The position numbers and the translations under genes were made by a program. From Flavobacterium branchiarum (GTDB taxonomy: Bacteria > Bacteroidota > Bacteroidia > Flavobacteriales > Flavobacteriaceae), in NCBI RefSeq assembly GCF_030409845.1, contig NZ_JAUFQQ010000003.1, forward strand, positions 186,001 through 250,000: 64,000 nt of DNA, written 5' to 3'. Below are positions 33,835-41,607 of the stretch, piece after piece (position 1 is the stretch's first letter; each line of letters begins with the position of its first letter). Below the pieces are notes generated by a model. That model had not been told where the DNA came from, ran no database searches, and worked only from the letters and a program-made list of their open reading frames with translations.

Positions 33835-34935
33835 ATGTCAAAGCTTAAAATAAATATCATCCTTTTTGGAATAGGAAATATAGGTAGTACTTTAATAAAT
33901 CAGATCATAGAGAGCCAAGTGTTTTTTAGCGAAAACAAAAGCATTGATTTGAGGTTTCCAATAATAACCAATTCAACATTAGCATTTTTTGAGAAGGAAG
34001 GCGCAGAGAATGCATGGGAAGCTAATTTTGTACATCTAGCCATTCCTTTTAAAGTAGATGATATTATTGCTTTTGCAAAAGAAAATGCATTCGAAAATTT
34101 AATAGCCGTAGATGCAACAGCAAGTGATGAATTAGTAGATCATTATATTCCATTAATTCAAAACGGATTTAATATTGTGGCAGTAAACAAAAAAGCCAAT
34201 ACATTACCAATCAATTTTTATAAAGAGTTAAGAGATAATCTTAAAAAACACGACAAAGAGTTTTTATATGAAACCTCAGTAGATACTGGTTTTCCAGTAT
34301 TACAAACAATTCGGGATTTATACAACTCGGGTGAGAAAATAACAAAAATACGAGGTGTTTTTTCAGATTCATTAAGTTATGTCTTTAATAGATTTTCTTC
34401 AGAGGACACTGGTTTTTCTGAAATACTAAAAGATGCCCAAAAATTACAGTTACTAACCTCAGATTACGAGAGTGATTTATCAGGTAATGATGTGGCCGAA
34501 AAACTGCTTATACTTACCAGAGAAATTGGAAAGGATTTTGAATTATCAGACATAAAAATTAGCCCAATTTTAGATCATAATCAATATGAGATAAATGCAA
34601 AGACAAAGCGTGTGCTTAATAAAGAAGTATTAGATAAAACTTTTAAAATTGCAAAAATCACACAGGCCGATAATCATGTTTTGAGATACGTAGGAGAGTA
34701 CACTACTTTGGAAAATAAACTAGAGGTTAAATTGGTTTCGGAATCTACAAAAACAGCAATTGGAAAATTAAAAGGATCGGATACTATTTTTGAAATCTAT
34801 ACACAATCTTATGGAAATATTCCGATAGTTATACAAAGTGCAGCTGCAGGAAGAGAAGCAATAGCCCGAGGTGTTATTACAGATATCTTAAAAGTTGCCG
34901 AAAAAATAAAAAATAAAGAAGCTATTTGGGCTTAG
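33835..34935 (+). CDS. Homoserine dehydrogenase-like paralogue with altered catalytic motif
   Basis: The 366-residue protein aligns along its length with the C-terminal half of the ThrA encoded at 37170: FGIGNIGSTLINQI (nucleotide site), NLIAVDATASDELVDHYIPLI, FNIVAVNKKANTLPINFYKEL, ITKIRGVFSDSLSYVFN and the end TQSYGNIPIVIQSAAAGREAIARGVI. But the ThrA motif GYTEPDPREDLCGNDVGRK is replaced by LLTSDYESDLSGNDVAEK. The Glu that helps bind homoserine is lost and the catalytic Lys kept, and FSGTLS has become FSDSLS. It may be inactive, regulatory, or use another substrate. Confidence 0.75.
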   Translation: MSKLKINIILFGIGNIGSTLINQIIESQVFFSENKSIDLRFPIITNSTLAFFEKEGAENAWEANFVHLAIPFKVDDIIAFAKENAFENLIAVDATASDELVDHYIPLIQNGFNIVAVNKKANTLPINFYKELRDNLKKHDKEFLYETSVDTGFPVLQTIRDLYNSGEKITKIRGVFSDSLSYVFNRFSSEDTGFSEILKDAQKLQLLTSDYESDLSGNDVAEKLLILTREIGKDFELSDIKISPILDHNQYEINAKTKRVLNKEVLDKTFKIAKITQADNHVLRYVGEYTTLENKLEVKLVSESTKTAIGKLKGSDTIFEIYTQSYGNIPIVIQSAAAGREAIARGVITDILKVAEKIKNKEAIWA

Positions 34936-34945
34936 AAATTGTAAG

Positions 34946-34973
34946 AATTGAATTTTATATTCAATTTTTTTTT
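34946..34973 (+). terminator. Terminator after the HSD-like gene
   Basis: AATTGAA (34946-34952) pairs with TTCAATT (34960-34966), followed by seven more T. The stem is AT-rich. The next 180 bases, up to the L3 promoter, show no other feature. Confidence 0.6.
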
Positions 34974-35150
34974 GATTAAAATTGAGATGTTCTTTGAAAT
35001 TTATGTTTAGTGAAATAATTTTTTAAACTGCTGATGGTTAAATTTATAGCCTATTGTAAAGTATTTTGCCGTTGAAAAACAACATTTCGTCGTTTTTTTG
35101 TTTTTTAATGCAAATTTAACGTCAATTTATCATTAAAATAAGGATTCTGG

Positions 35151-35182
35151 CTTGGTTAATCCGGAAATATGTCGCATATTTG
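35151..35182 (+). promoter_or_regulatory. Promoter of the tandem leader L3-L4 transcript
   Basis: CTTG (35151-35154) and CATATTTG (35175-35182) are separated by 20 bases. TCGCATATTTG matches the L1 promoter (TCGCAAATTTG) beyond the core elements, which suggests shared ancestry. Confidence 0.6.
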
Positions 35183-35204
35183 TTAAACCAAAAAGATACC
35201 AAAA

Positions 35205-35273
35205 ATGAATTTTAATATTTGTAAAACGAATAAGGTCATGTCGGAGAAATCCGTAGGGAAGTCTATTGCTTAG
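35205..35273 (+). CDS. Leader peptide L3, diverged relative of L1
   Basis: A 22-codon ORF starts MNFNICKTNKVMSEKSVGKS and ends IA. Its end aligns with L1: VMSEKS against MMPEYS, with the same CGGA-loop-TCCG hairpin (35242-35253 here, 28693-28704 in L1) and CTATTG before the stop. GGAAG (35257-35261), extended by CT after one mismatch, can pair with the 5' arm of the terminator at 35301. The Met/Cys run is largely gone: two Met and one Cys remain. Length, position and pairing support a leader; the amino acid sensed is unclear. Confidence 0.55.
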   Translation: MNFNICKTNKVMSEKSVGKSIA

Positions 35274-35300
35274 AATTATATTTATACAATTATATAGCAA

Positions 35301-35333
35301 AGCCTTCCAATACATTTGGAGGGCTTTTTTTTT
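35301..35333 (+). terminator. Attenuator terminator of L3
   Basis: AGCCTTCCAA (35301-35310) pairs with TTGGAGGGCT (35316-35325) with one wobble, followed by a long T run. It lies 28 bases after the L3 stop. Confidence 0.88.
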
Positions 35334-35380
35334 GGATTACGCAAATGTTGAAATTTTTTAAAATAAAAAATAATATTAAA

Positions 35381-35446
35381 ATGAATTATAACTCGAAGTT
35401 TAAGATGATGCTGAATGTCGCGCTTATTTGCGTACGCGTTCATTGA
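35381..35446 (+). CDS. Leader peptide L4, relative of L2
   Basis: A 21-codon ORF starts MNYNSKFKMMLNVALICVRV and ends with H. CCAAAAG (35449-35455) lies two bases after the stop and is complementary to CTTTTGG (35482-35488) in the terminator, the same pairing as in L2. KMM and a later Cys remain from what may have been a Met/Cys run. There is no clear promoter of its own after the L3 terminator, so L3 and L4 appear to be in series. Confidence 0.55.
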   Translation: MNYNSKFKMMLNVALICVRVH

Positions 35447-35477
35447 TTCCAAAAGTATAATAAGTTTAAACGACTTT

Positions 35478-35513
35478 AACCCTTTTGGCATAATTCCCAA
35501 AAGGGTTTTTTTA
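35478..35513 (+). terminator. Attenuator terminator of L4
   Basis: A perfect 11-bp stem, AACCCTTTTGG (35478-35488) with CCAAAAGGGTT (35497-35507), is followed by T residues. It lies 32 bases after the L4 stop. Confidence 0.9.
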
Positions 35514-35599
35514 TGGCATCGAGATTCATTTAATAAAGACAAACACAAATAGAAAACACAAATAGAAAACACAAATAAACAATTATAAAAACACACGTT

Positions 35600-35803
35600 A
35601 TGAGCACTCAAAATTACTTCGCAAAAAGGTTCGGATTCTTGAAATTTTTCAGAACTAAAAAAAGTATAATCATCCAAACTACAAATGAATTGGCACACCC
35701 AAGATTTGGGATGGAAACTACTGATGAGACTGCAGGAAAAAAAGCACCTAATTCTTTGCTTTTCTTGATGTATTCTACAGAGAATGAAACATTATTTATT
35801 TAA
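35600..35803 (+). CDS. Small conserved protein upstream of metX
   Basis: The 67-residue protein (MSTQNYFAKRFGFLKFFRTK) ends NSLLFLMYSTENETLFI, matching the C-terminus of the protein at 32166. The N-terminal part is basic and aromatic. It lies between the L4 terminator and the metX promoter and riboswitch. No known domain is visible. Conservation of the C-terminal tail in two loci under similar control suggests a real product; the function is unknown. Confidence 0.65.
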   Translation: MSTQNYFAKRFGFLKFFRTKKSIIIQTTNELAHPRFGMETTDETAGKKAPNSLLFLMYSTENETLFI

Positions 35804-35819
35804 ATTAAAACTTTAAATA

Positions 35820-35880
35820 AAATACAAGTCAACAAGAAAAATTTTCTGGATATTCGTGTCCAGCGGTTGCTTGTACGTGA
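35820..35880 (+). other. Hairpin-rich spacer before the metX promoter
   Basis: TACAAGTCAAC (about 35823-35833) can pair with GTTGCTTGTA (about 35867-35876) with one bulge, enclosing CTGGA-TATTCGTG-TCCAG. It may end the transcript of the small ORF, but there is no long T tract. Confidence 0.4.
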
Positions 35881-35932
35881 CTGTTTTGTTTGAACTATTT
35901 TGTAAACAGACCAAAATCAAATGAATAAAAAA

Positions 35933-35964
35933 TTTGGTCGTTTAAGAAAATAGTAGTTTATTTG
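35933..35964 (+). promoter_or_regulatory. metX promoter
   Basis: TTTG (35933-35936) and TTTATTTG (35957-35964), one mismatch from TAnnTTTG, have the 20-base gap seen in neighbouring sulfur promoters. The SAM riboswitch starts about 30 bases downstream. Confidence 0.6.
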
Positions 35965-35992
35965 TGCCATTAAGTTCAAAAACGTATTGAAA

Positions 35993-36098
35993 TGTTATAA
36001 AGAAAGGACGAGGGATTAGACCCTATGAATCCTTAGCAACCCTTCGATTTATCGAAGAAGGTGCTGCATTCTACCACGCCCAACGTGGAAAGATAACA
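35993..36098 (+). promoter_or_regulatory. SAM-I (S-box) riboswitch of metX
   Basis: The core elements are all present in order: P1 TGTTAT (35993-35998) with ATAACA (36093-36098), GAGGGATTAGACCCTATGAA, CCTTAGCAACCC, a P3 hairpin (TCGATTTATCGA), AAGGTGCTGCATTCT, and P4 CCACGCCCAACGTGG. It binds SAM and should reduce metX-thrA expression when SAM is plentiful. No perfect terminator follows, so it may act on translation start or by a weak CTAG-rich hairpin at 36110-36125. Confidence 0.93.
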
Positions 36099-36146
36099 CA
36101 AAGAATTTTTCTAGCCTAGCTCTAGTTTTTTCTTTTTAATATTTCC

Positions 36147-37142
36147 ATGTACAAATCAAAAATTACAAAAGATTTGAAATTGGAAAATAAAACCAACCCG
36201 ATTACATTAAGCAATTTTGTCACCGAAAGCGGTGCTTCGTATGCAACGATTAACCTAAGTTATGAACTTTTTGGTTTGCCGTTACACACTGCACCTATAG
36301 TTTTGGTAAATCATGCATTAACAGGAAACGCTCAGGTTACGGGCGAGAATGGTTGGTGGAACGACTTGATTGGAGACAACAAAACAATTGATACTTCAAA
36401 ATATACTATTCTGGCCTTTAATGTTCCAGGAAATGGATATAATGGTGCCTCAATTGAGAATCATGCTGATTTTACTGCCAGAGATATTGCTCGAATTTTT
36501 ATAAAAGGAATTGAGTTCCTAAATATCGATCAGTTGTTTGCAATTATAGGCGGTTCTGTAGGCGGCGGAATTGCATGGGAAATACTAGCATTAGAACCTC
36601 AAATCACTAAACATTTAATACCGATTGCAACCGATTGGAAAGCTACCGATTGGTTAATTGCTAATTGCTATTTGCAAGAGCAAATCTTGAATAACTCTTC
36701 AAAACCAATAGAAGACGCAAGAATCCATGCCATGTTATGTTACCGATCACCTGATTCTTTCAAAGAAAAGTTCCAGAGAACTAAAAATGAAGAACTAGCG
36801 ATCTTTAATGTAGAAAGCTGGTTGGGACATCACGGTAAAAAGTTGCAAAAAAGGTATCAAATCTCATCCTATAAATTAATGAATCAGTTGCTTAAAACAA
36901 TTGATATTACAAGGAATACAGCTGATTTTGAAACATTGTTGTCCAAAACAACTGCCGATATCCATATCATAGGAATTAACTCAGACTTGTTTTTTACAGC
37001 AAAAGAAAATCAGGAAACTTATCAAGAATTAAAAAAGTTCAAAGAAAATGTTTCTTATAACGAAATAGATTCTGTTCACGGACATGACGCTTTTTTAATC
37101 GAGTACAAACAATTAGATAATTTGCTTGCATCTATTTTTTAG
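36147..37142 (+). CDS. metX: Homoserine O-acetyltransferase
   Basis: The 331-residue alpha/beta-hydrolase-fold protein has the MetX signature: VLVNHALTGNAQVTGENGWWNDLIG, LAFNVPGNGYNGAS, then S137 in the nucleophile elbow GGSVGGGIAWE, and DSVHGHDAFLIEY with the catalytic His near the C-terminus. It acetylates homoserine with acetyl-CoA for MetY or MetZ. It is slightly shorter than the usual 350-380 residues. It lies 48 bases downstream of the SAM-I riboswitch and 27 bases before thrA, with which it is surely co-transcribed. Confidence 0.93.
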   Translation: MYKSKITKDLKLENKTNPITLSNFVTESGASYATINLSYELFGLPLHTAPIVLVNHALTGNAQVTGENGWWNDLIGDNKTIDTSKYTILAFNVPGNGYNGASIENHADFTARDIARIFIKGIEFLNIDQLFAIIGGSVGGGIAWEILALEPQITKHLIPIATDWKATDWLIANCYLQEQILNNSSKPIEDARIHAMLCYRSPDSFKEKFQRTKNEELAIFNVESWLGHHGKKLQKRYQISSYKLMNQLLKTIDITRNTADFETLLSKTTADIHIIGINSDLFFTAKENQETYQELKKFKENVSYNEIDSVHGHDAFLIEYKQLDNLLASIF

Positions 37143-37169
37143 AGCAACATAAAATACAACACAAATACA

Positions 37170-39584
37170 ATGAAAATATTAAAATTTGGAGGTAAGTCTC
37201 TATCAAATGGGGAAGGACTTAATAAAGTAGTTTCTATAATTATAGATAAAATAAATCAAGGTGAGAAAATTGCTGTAGTAGTTTCTGCTCGTGGAAAAGC
37301 AACCGATGAGCTAGAAGATATATTGACTATAGCTTCAAAAAATGGAAATTACAAACCATTACTTGAGAGTTTTAAAACATATCAGATTTCTGATTATAAA
37401 AATGTTGACTTCTCTGAAGAGTTTGAAATTTTGGATAAGCTTTTTGAAGGAGTTAGTTTAATTGGTGATTACAGCAAAAAGATAAAAGATCAGATTCTCT
37501 CAAAAGGAGAATTGCTTTCGGCTAAATTGTTAACTGCGATTTTAATCGAAAAAGGAGTTCCTGCAAATTTTGCAGATTCTAGAGAGTTGCTTAAAACCGA
37601 TTCTAAGTTTGGTGATGCACAACTTTTGGAGCAATTATCAAAGAAAAACGTAATCAATTATTTTAAGCAACATAACGGATCTACAGTTAATGTTGTAACT
37701 GGTTTTATTGGGTCAAACAATAATAATGATACAACCACTTTAGGAAGAAACGGTAGTAATTATACTGCTTCACTATTAGCAAATTATCTAGATGCTGAAG
37801 AGCTTCAGAACTTTACGCATGTTGATGGTATTTATACTGCAAATCCTGATTTGGTAAGTGATGCTAAAAAAATCGAATATTTATCATTCAATGAAGCAAA
37901 TGAGTTAGCAAACTTTGGAGCTACTATTTTACATGCGAAAACCATAATTCCGTTAATCGAAAAAAGTATTCCGCTTCGTATTTTAAATACTTTTAATCAT
38001 GAAAACCGCGGTACATTAATCACATCAGATTCGGATAAAGAAGGAATTAAAACACTTTCGGTATTAGAGAATTTATCATTGGTAAATCTTGAAGGTCGTG
38101 GATTACTTGGTAAAGCAGGTGTAGATGCTCGTATTTTTAAGGTAATGGGTGATAATGACATTAGTGTTAGTATCATTTCGCAAGGTTCGTCAGAAAGAGG
38201 AATCGGACTTGTCGTTGCTACAGATAAAGCAACAACAGCAATGATTGAATTAGAAAAAGAGTTTGAAAATGATTTTTATTCTAAAGATGTTAATCAGATT
38301 ACAGTAACAGATAACGTTTCGGTTATTTCTATAATCGGACAGGATTTAAGTACTTTCCATAAGCCATATACTGCTTTAATTAAAAATAAGATTGTTCCAA
38401 TTTTGTTTAACAATACAGTTACGGGTAAAAACGTGAGTTTGGTGGTGAAAAAATCGGAACTTCATAAAGCCTTAAATGTGATCCACGGAGAGATTTTTGG
38501 AGTTTCAAAGAAAATTAATATTGCTGTTTTCGGTCACGGATTAGTGGGGGGAACTTTAATCAATCAAATTTTGGCATCTGCGGCAAGCATCGAAAAACGT
38601 AAAGATGTTAAGTTGAATGTTTTTGCAATTGCCAATTCTAAAAAAGTACTTCTGAATAAAAATGGAGTTACTGAAAATTGGAAAAATGATGTTGAAAACA
38701 ATGGAGTTGCTTACACGATAAATGATGTTATCGCTTATGCTAATGAGAATCATTTAGAAAATTTAATTGCCATTGATAATACAGCAAGTGCTGCTTTTGT
38801 GGAGAATTATATTTCATTGGTAGAGAGTAGTTTTGATTTGATTTCTTCGAATAAAGTGGCAAATACACTTAGTTATGGTTTTTACAAAGAGCTAAGAAAA
38901 GCATTGGCTGATAACCAAAAAAATTATTTGTATGAAACCAATGTTGGAGCAGGATTGCCATTAATTGATACCATAAAACTATTGCATCTTTCGGGAGAAA
39001 ATATCACCAAAATAAAAGGGGTTTTCTCAGGAACGTTGAGTTATTTATTTAATAATTTCTCAGCTAAAGAAGTGCCGTTTAGTGAGATTTTGCAAGAAGC
39101 AATCGAAAATGGATATACAGAACCAGATCCGCGTGAAGATTTATGTGGGAATGATGTTGGTAGAAAATTACTAATTTTAGCTAGAGAATTAGATTTACAA
39201 AATGAGTTTGAAGAAATTTCGATTCAGAATCTAATTCCAGAACATTTGCGTGAAGGAAATGTTTCGGATTTCTTAACTAAATTAAAAGAATTTGATCCAA
39301 TTTATGACAAGATAAAAAAGGATCAAAAACCGAATCATGTGTTGAGGTACATCGGCGAATTGTCTGGTGATTTACAAAATGACAAAGGGGTTTTGGAAGT
39401 GAAATTAGTTTCTGTACCTTCGGATACAGCATTAGGAGGATTAAAAGGATCTGATTCTTTTTTCGAAATTTATACAGAATCTTATGGAGATAGACCAATC
39501 GTAATTCAAGGAGCGGGAGCAGGTTCAGCAGTAACTGCAAGAGGAGTTTTTGGAGATATCTTGAGATTGTCGGATAAAGAGTAA
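37170..39584 (+). CDS. thrA: Bifunctional aspartokinase / homoserine dehydrogenase
   Basis: The 804-residue fusion starts with an aspartokinase domain (MKILKFGGKSLSNGEGL; THVDGIYTANPDLVSDAKKIEYLSFNEANELANFGATILHAKTI). Two ACT-type regulatory segments follow (residues about 300-450, including GKAGVDARIFKVMGDNDISVSIISQGSSERGI). Then comes a homoserine dehydrogenase (GHGLVGGTLINQIL, IKGVFSGTLSYLFN, GYTEPDPREDLCGNDVGRKLLI). It makes aspartyl phosphate and, at the branch point, homoserine for MetX. The kinase motif has K in place of the usual T (KFGGKS). Threonine feedback through ACT is expected. Confidence 0.95.
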   Translation: MKILKFGGKSLSNGEGLNKVVSIIIDKINQGEKIAVVVSARGKATDELEDILTIASKNGNYKPLLESFKTYQISDYKNVDFSEEFEILDKLFEGVSLIGDYSKKIKDQILSKGELLSAKLLTAILIEKGVPANFADSRELLKTDSKFGDAQLLEQLSKKNVINYFKQHNGSTVNVVTGFIGSNNNNDTTTLGRNGSNYTASLLANYLDAEELQNFTHVDGIYTANPDLVSDAKKIEYLSFNEANELANFGATILHAKTIIPLIEKSIPLRILNTFNHENRGTLITSDSDKEGIKTLSVLENLSLVNLEGRGLLGKAGVDARIFKVMGDNDISVSIISQGSSERGIGLVVATDKATTAMIELEKEFENDFYSKDVNQITVTDNVSVISIIGQDLSTFHKPYTALIKNKIVPILFNNTVTGKNVSLVVKKSELHKALNVIHGEIFGVSKKINIAVFGHGLVGGTLINQILASAASIEKRKDVKLNVFAIANSKKVLLNKNGVTENWKNDVENNGVAYTINDVIAYANENHLENLIAIDNTASAAFVENYISLVESSFDLISSNKVANTLSYGFYKELRKALADNQKNYLYETNVGAGLPLIDTIKLLHLSGENITKIKGVFSGTLSYLFNNFSAKEVPFSEILQEAIENGYTEPDPREDLCGNDVGRKLLILARELDLQNEFEEISIQNLIPEHLREGNVSDFLTKLKEFDPIYDKIKKDQKPNHVLRYIGELSGDLQNDKGVLEVKLVSVPSDTALGGLKGSDSFFEIYTESYGDRPIVIQGAGAGSAVTARGVFGDILRLSDKE

Positions 39585-39585
39585 T

Positions 39586-39697
39586 CCCCCTTGCCCCCGA
39601 AAGGGGAAATAATAGGAATGATTAAAAGATTTATTAATTAAATAGGGACGACCTCCAGTCTTAGCTCCCTTCCCTTTGGGGAGGGTTGGGGAGGGGA
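39586..39697. repeat. C/G-rich paired inverted repeat, copy 1
   Basis: The left arm TCCCCCTTGCCCCCGAAAGG begins right after the thrA stop. The right arm CTCCCTTCCCTTTGGGGAGG continues GTTGGGGAGGGG up to six bases before the osmC start. Each arm folds into a hairpin and the arms are roughly inverted to each other, separated by AT-rich DNA. Confidence 0.8.
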
Positions 39698-39702
39698 AAA
39701 AC

Positions 39703-40152
39703 ATGAAAGTAACCTTAGACAGAGTAAACGATGCGTTTCATTTTAAGCTCAAAAATGAACGTGGTCATGTAGTTGATGTAGATAGCAGAGCCGAATTTGG
39801 AGGAAGCGATTTAGGTGCAAGCCCAATGGAATTAGTATTGATGGGTGTTGCAGGATGTAGCGCAATTGATATGATTTCGATTTTAAAGAAACAACGTCAA
39901 GAAATAACTTCATTTAAAGCTGAGGTTGAAGGTGAGCGTGTGCAAGTGGGAGAAGCAAAACCTTTTAAAGAAATCTTTGTAGTTTTTTATTTAGAAGGAG
40001 ATATCAATCCAGAGAAAGCACAGCGAGCAGCACAACTTTCTTTTGAGAAATACTGTTCAGTTGGTAAAACAGTTGAACCAACAGCTACAATTAAATATAA
40101 AGTTGTTTTGAATGGAATCCCCCTAACCCCCGAAGGGGGAACCAGCAACTAA
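39703..40152 (+). CDS. OsmC family protein
   Basis: I chose ATG 39703 (MKVTLDRVNDAFHFKL); an upstream in-frame ATG lies inside the repeat. The 149-residue protein has the OsmC/Ohr-like core: LGASPMELVLMGVAGCSAIDMISILKKQRQ with one conserved Cys, and SFEKYCSVGKTVEPTATIKYKVV with the second. Such proteins reduce organic peroxides with thiols. Its C-terminus ([12 protein letters not shown]) is encoded by the left arm of repeat copy 2, so the natural end has been replaced or extended. It is embedded in the methionine operon. Confidence 0.82.
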   Translation: MKVTLDRVNDAFHFKLKNERGHVVDVDSRAEFGGSDLGASPMELVLMGVAGCSAIDMISILKKQRQEITSFKAEVEGERVQVGEAKPFKEIFVVFYLEGDINPEKAQRAAQLSFEKYCSVGKTVEPTATIKYKVVLNGIPLTPEGGTSN

Positions 40153-40230
40153 TACATTTTTTTGCATATAATTATAATATAAATTTCTCCGCATTAGTCT
40201 CCCTCCCCTTTGGGGAGGGCTAGGGTGGGG
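40118..40230. repeat. C/G-rich paired inverted repeat, copy 2
   Basis: The left arm TCCCCCTAACCCCCGAAGGG overlaps the last codons of osmC. The right arm CTCCCTCCCCTTTGGGGAGG ends 16 bases before the metZ ATG. Confidence 0.8.
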
Positions 40231-40245
40231 ATAACAAACAACACA

Positions 40246-41418
40246 ATGAATACAGAAGAATTTGGTTTTGAGACTCAAGCCATAAGAACACAATTAGAAA
40301 GAACACAGTATTTAGAGCATTCGGTGCCATTATACCTATCATCAAGTTTTGTATTTGAAGATGCAGAAGATATGCGCGCTTCTTTTACAGAAGAAAAAGA
40401 AAGAAATATTTATAGCCGTTTCAGTAATCCAAATACAACTGAATTCGTAGATAAAATTTGCAAAATGGAAGGAGCAGAAGCAGGTTATGCTTTTGCAACA
40501 GGAATGGCAGCAGTGTATTCTACCTTTGCCGCTTTATTAAATTCAGGTGATCATATTGTGTCTGCAAGTAGTGTTTTTGGATCAACTCATGCATTGTTTG
40601 TTACTTATTTTCCAAAATGGAATATTGAGACTTCGTATTTTGATATTAACAAACCCGAGACGATTGAGAGTTTTATTAAACCCAATACAAAAATTTTATA
40701 TGCTGAGTCGCCTACAAATCCAGGAGTTGATGTAATTGATTTGGAGTTGTTGGGAACTATTGCTAAAAAACACAATTTGATTTTAATCATTGATAACTGT
40801 TTTGCAACACCATACATTCAGCAACCTATAAAACACGGGGCGCATTTGGTTGTGCATTCGGCTACTAAATTAATAGATGGTCAGGGGCGTGTTTTAGGAG
40901 GAGTAACAGTTGGAAGAGAAGATTTAATAAGACAGATTTATTTGTTTTCAAGAAATACAGGGCCTGCATTGTCTCCTTTTAATGCTTGGGTTTTGTCTAA
41001 AAGTTTAGAGACATTGGTTGTACGTGTTGAGAAACATTGTGAAAATGCATTGAAAGTTGCCGAGTTTTTAGAGGGGCATCCAAATGTGAAAAGTATTAAA
41101 TATCCATTTTTGAAATCGCATCCACAATATGAAATCGCTAAGAAGCAAATGCTTTTAGGGGGTAATATTATTGCTTTTGAAATCAATGGTGGAATTGAAG
41201 CGGGTAGAAAATTTTTGGATAAAATAAAGTTATGTTCCTTATCGGCTAACATCGGTGATACGAGAACAATCGTAACGCATCCTGCTTCGACTACACATAG
41301 TAAATTGTCTGTAGAAGATCAATTAGCGGTTGGAATCACACAAGGTTTAGTGCGTGTTTCTGTTGGTTTAGAAACTGTAAAAGATGTAATTGCCGATTTA
41401 GATCAAGCGCTATCTTAG
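40246..41418 (+). CDS. metZ: Homoserine-ester sulfhydrylase / trans-sulfuration PLP enzyme (MetZ-like)
   Basis: I chose ATG 40246 (MNTEEFGFETQAIRTQ), beyond the repeat. The 390-residue Cys/Met-metabolism PLP enzyme has YSRFSNPNTTEFVDKICKMEGAEAG, YAESPTNPGVDVIDLELL and K208 in VVHSATKLIDGQGRVLGG. The pattern GQGRVLGG is typical of MetZ (O-succinyl- or O-acetylhomoserine sulfhydrylase). With MetY at 32416 it gives the organism two possible homocysteine-forming enzymes. A cystathionine gamma-synthase role cannot be excluded. Confidence 0.85.
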   Translation: MNTEEFGFETQAIRTQLERTQYLEHSVPLYLSSSFVFEDAEDMRASFTEEKERNIYSRFSNPNTTEFVDKICKMEGAEAGYAFATGMAAVYSTFAALLNSGDHIVSASSVFGSTHALFVTYFPKWNIETSYFDINKPETIESFIKPNTKILYAESPTNPGVDVIDLELLGTIAKKHNLILIIDNCFATPYIQQPIKHGAHLVVHSATKLIDGQGRVLGGVTVGREDLIRQIYLFSRNTGPALSPFNAWVLSKSLETLVVRVEKHCENALKVAEFLEGHPNVKSIKYPFLKSHPQYEIAKKQMLLGGNIIAFEINGGIEAGRKFLDKIKLCSLSANIGDTRTIVTHPASTTHSKLSVEDQLAVGITQGLVRVSVGLETVKDVIADLDQALS

Positions 41419-41427
41419 TAGAAACGG

Positions 41428-41481
41428 AATGATGCTTAATGGTGAGTTTCTCATTGAAATTGTACGCAATTAAGCATCATT
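41428..41481 (+). terminator. Terminator of the metX-metZ operon
   Basis: AATGATGCTTAAT (41428-41440) pairs perfectly with ATTAAGCATCATT (41469-41481) around a 28-base loop, followed by a T-rich stretch. Confidence 0.65.
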
Positions 41482-41490
41482 TATTATTCT

Positions 41491-41523
41491 TTTGTAATTC
41501 TTCACTCAAAAAGTATATTTTTG
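41491..41523 (+). promoter_or_regulatory. Promoter of the Rrf2 gene
   Basis: TTTG (41491-41494) and TATTTTTG (41516-41523, full TAnnTTTG match) are separated by 21 bases, 84 bases before the gene start. Confidence 0.6.
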
Positions 41524-41607
41524 TCGTTGCAAAAAGCTGTAGTGATTATGGATTTAATCTAATAAAAAGCTATAATTTTTAATCAGCAAACTTAAAATAT
41601 TTTTAAA

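Noticed and set aside
33835..34935. HSD-like gene as a frameshifted pseudogene
   Set aside because: The frame is intact over its full length and the fold motifs are preserved; only specific catalytic motifs differ.
38556..39540. Minus-strand ORFs within thrA
   Set aside because: They are antisense to a strongly conserved enzyme and show no family features.
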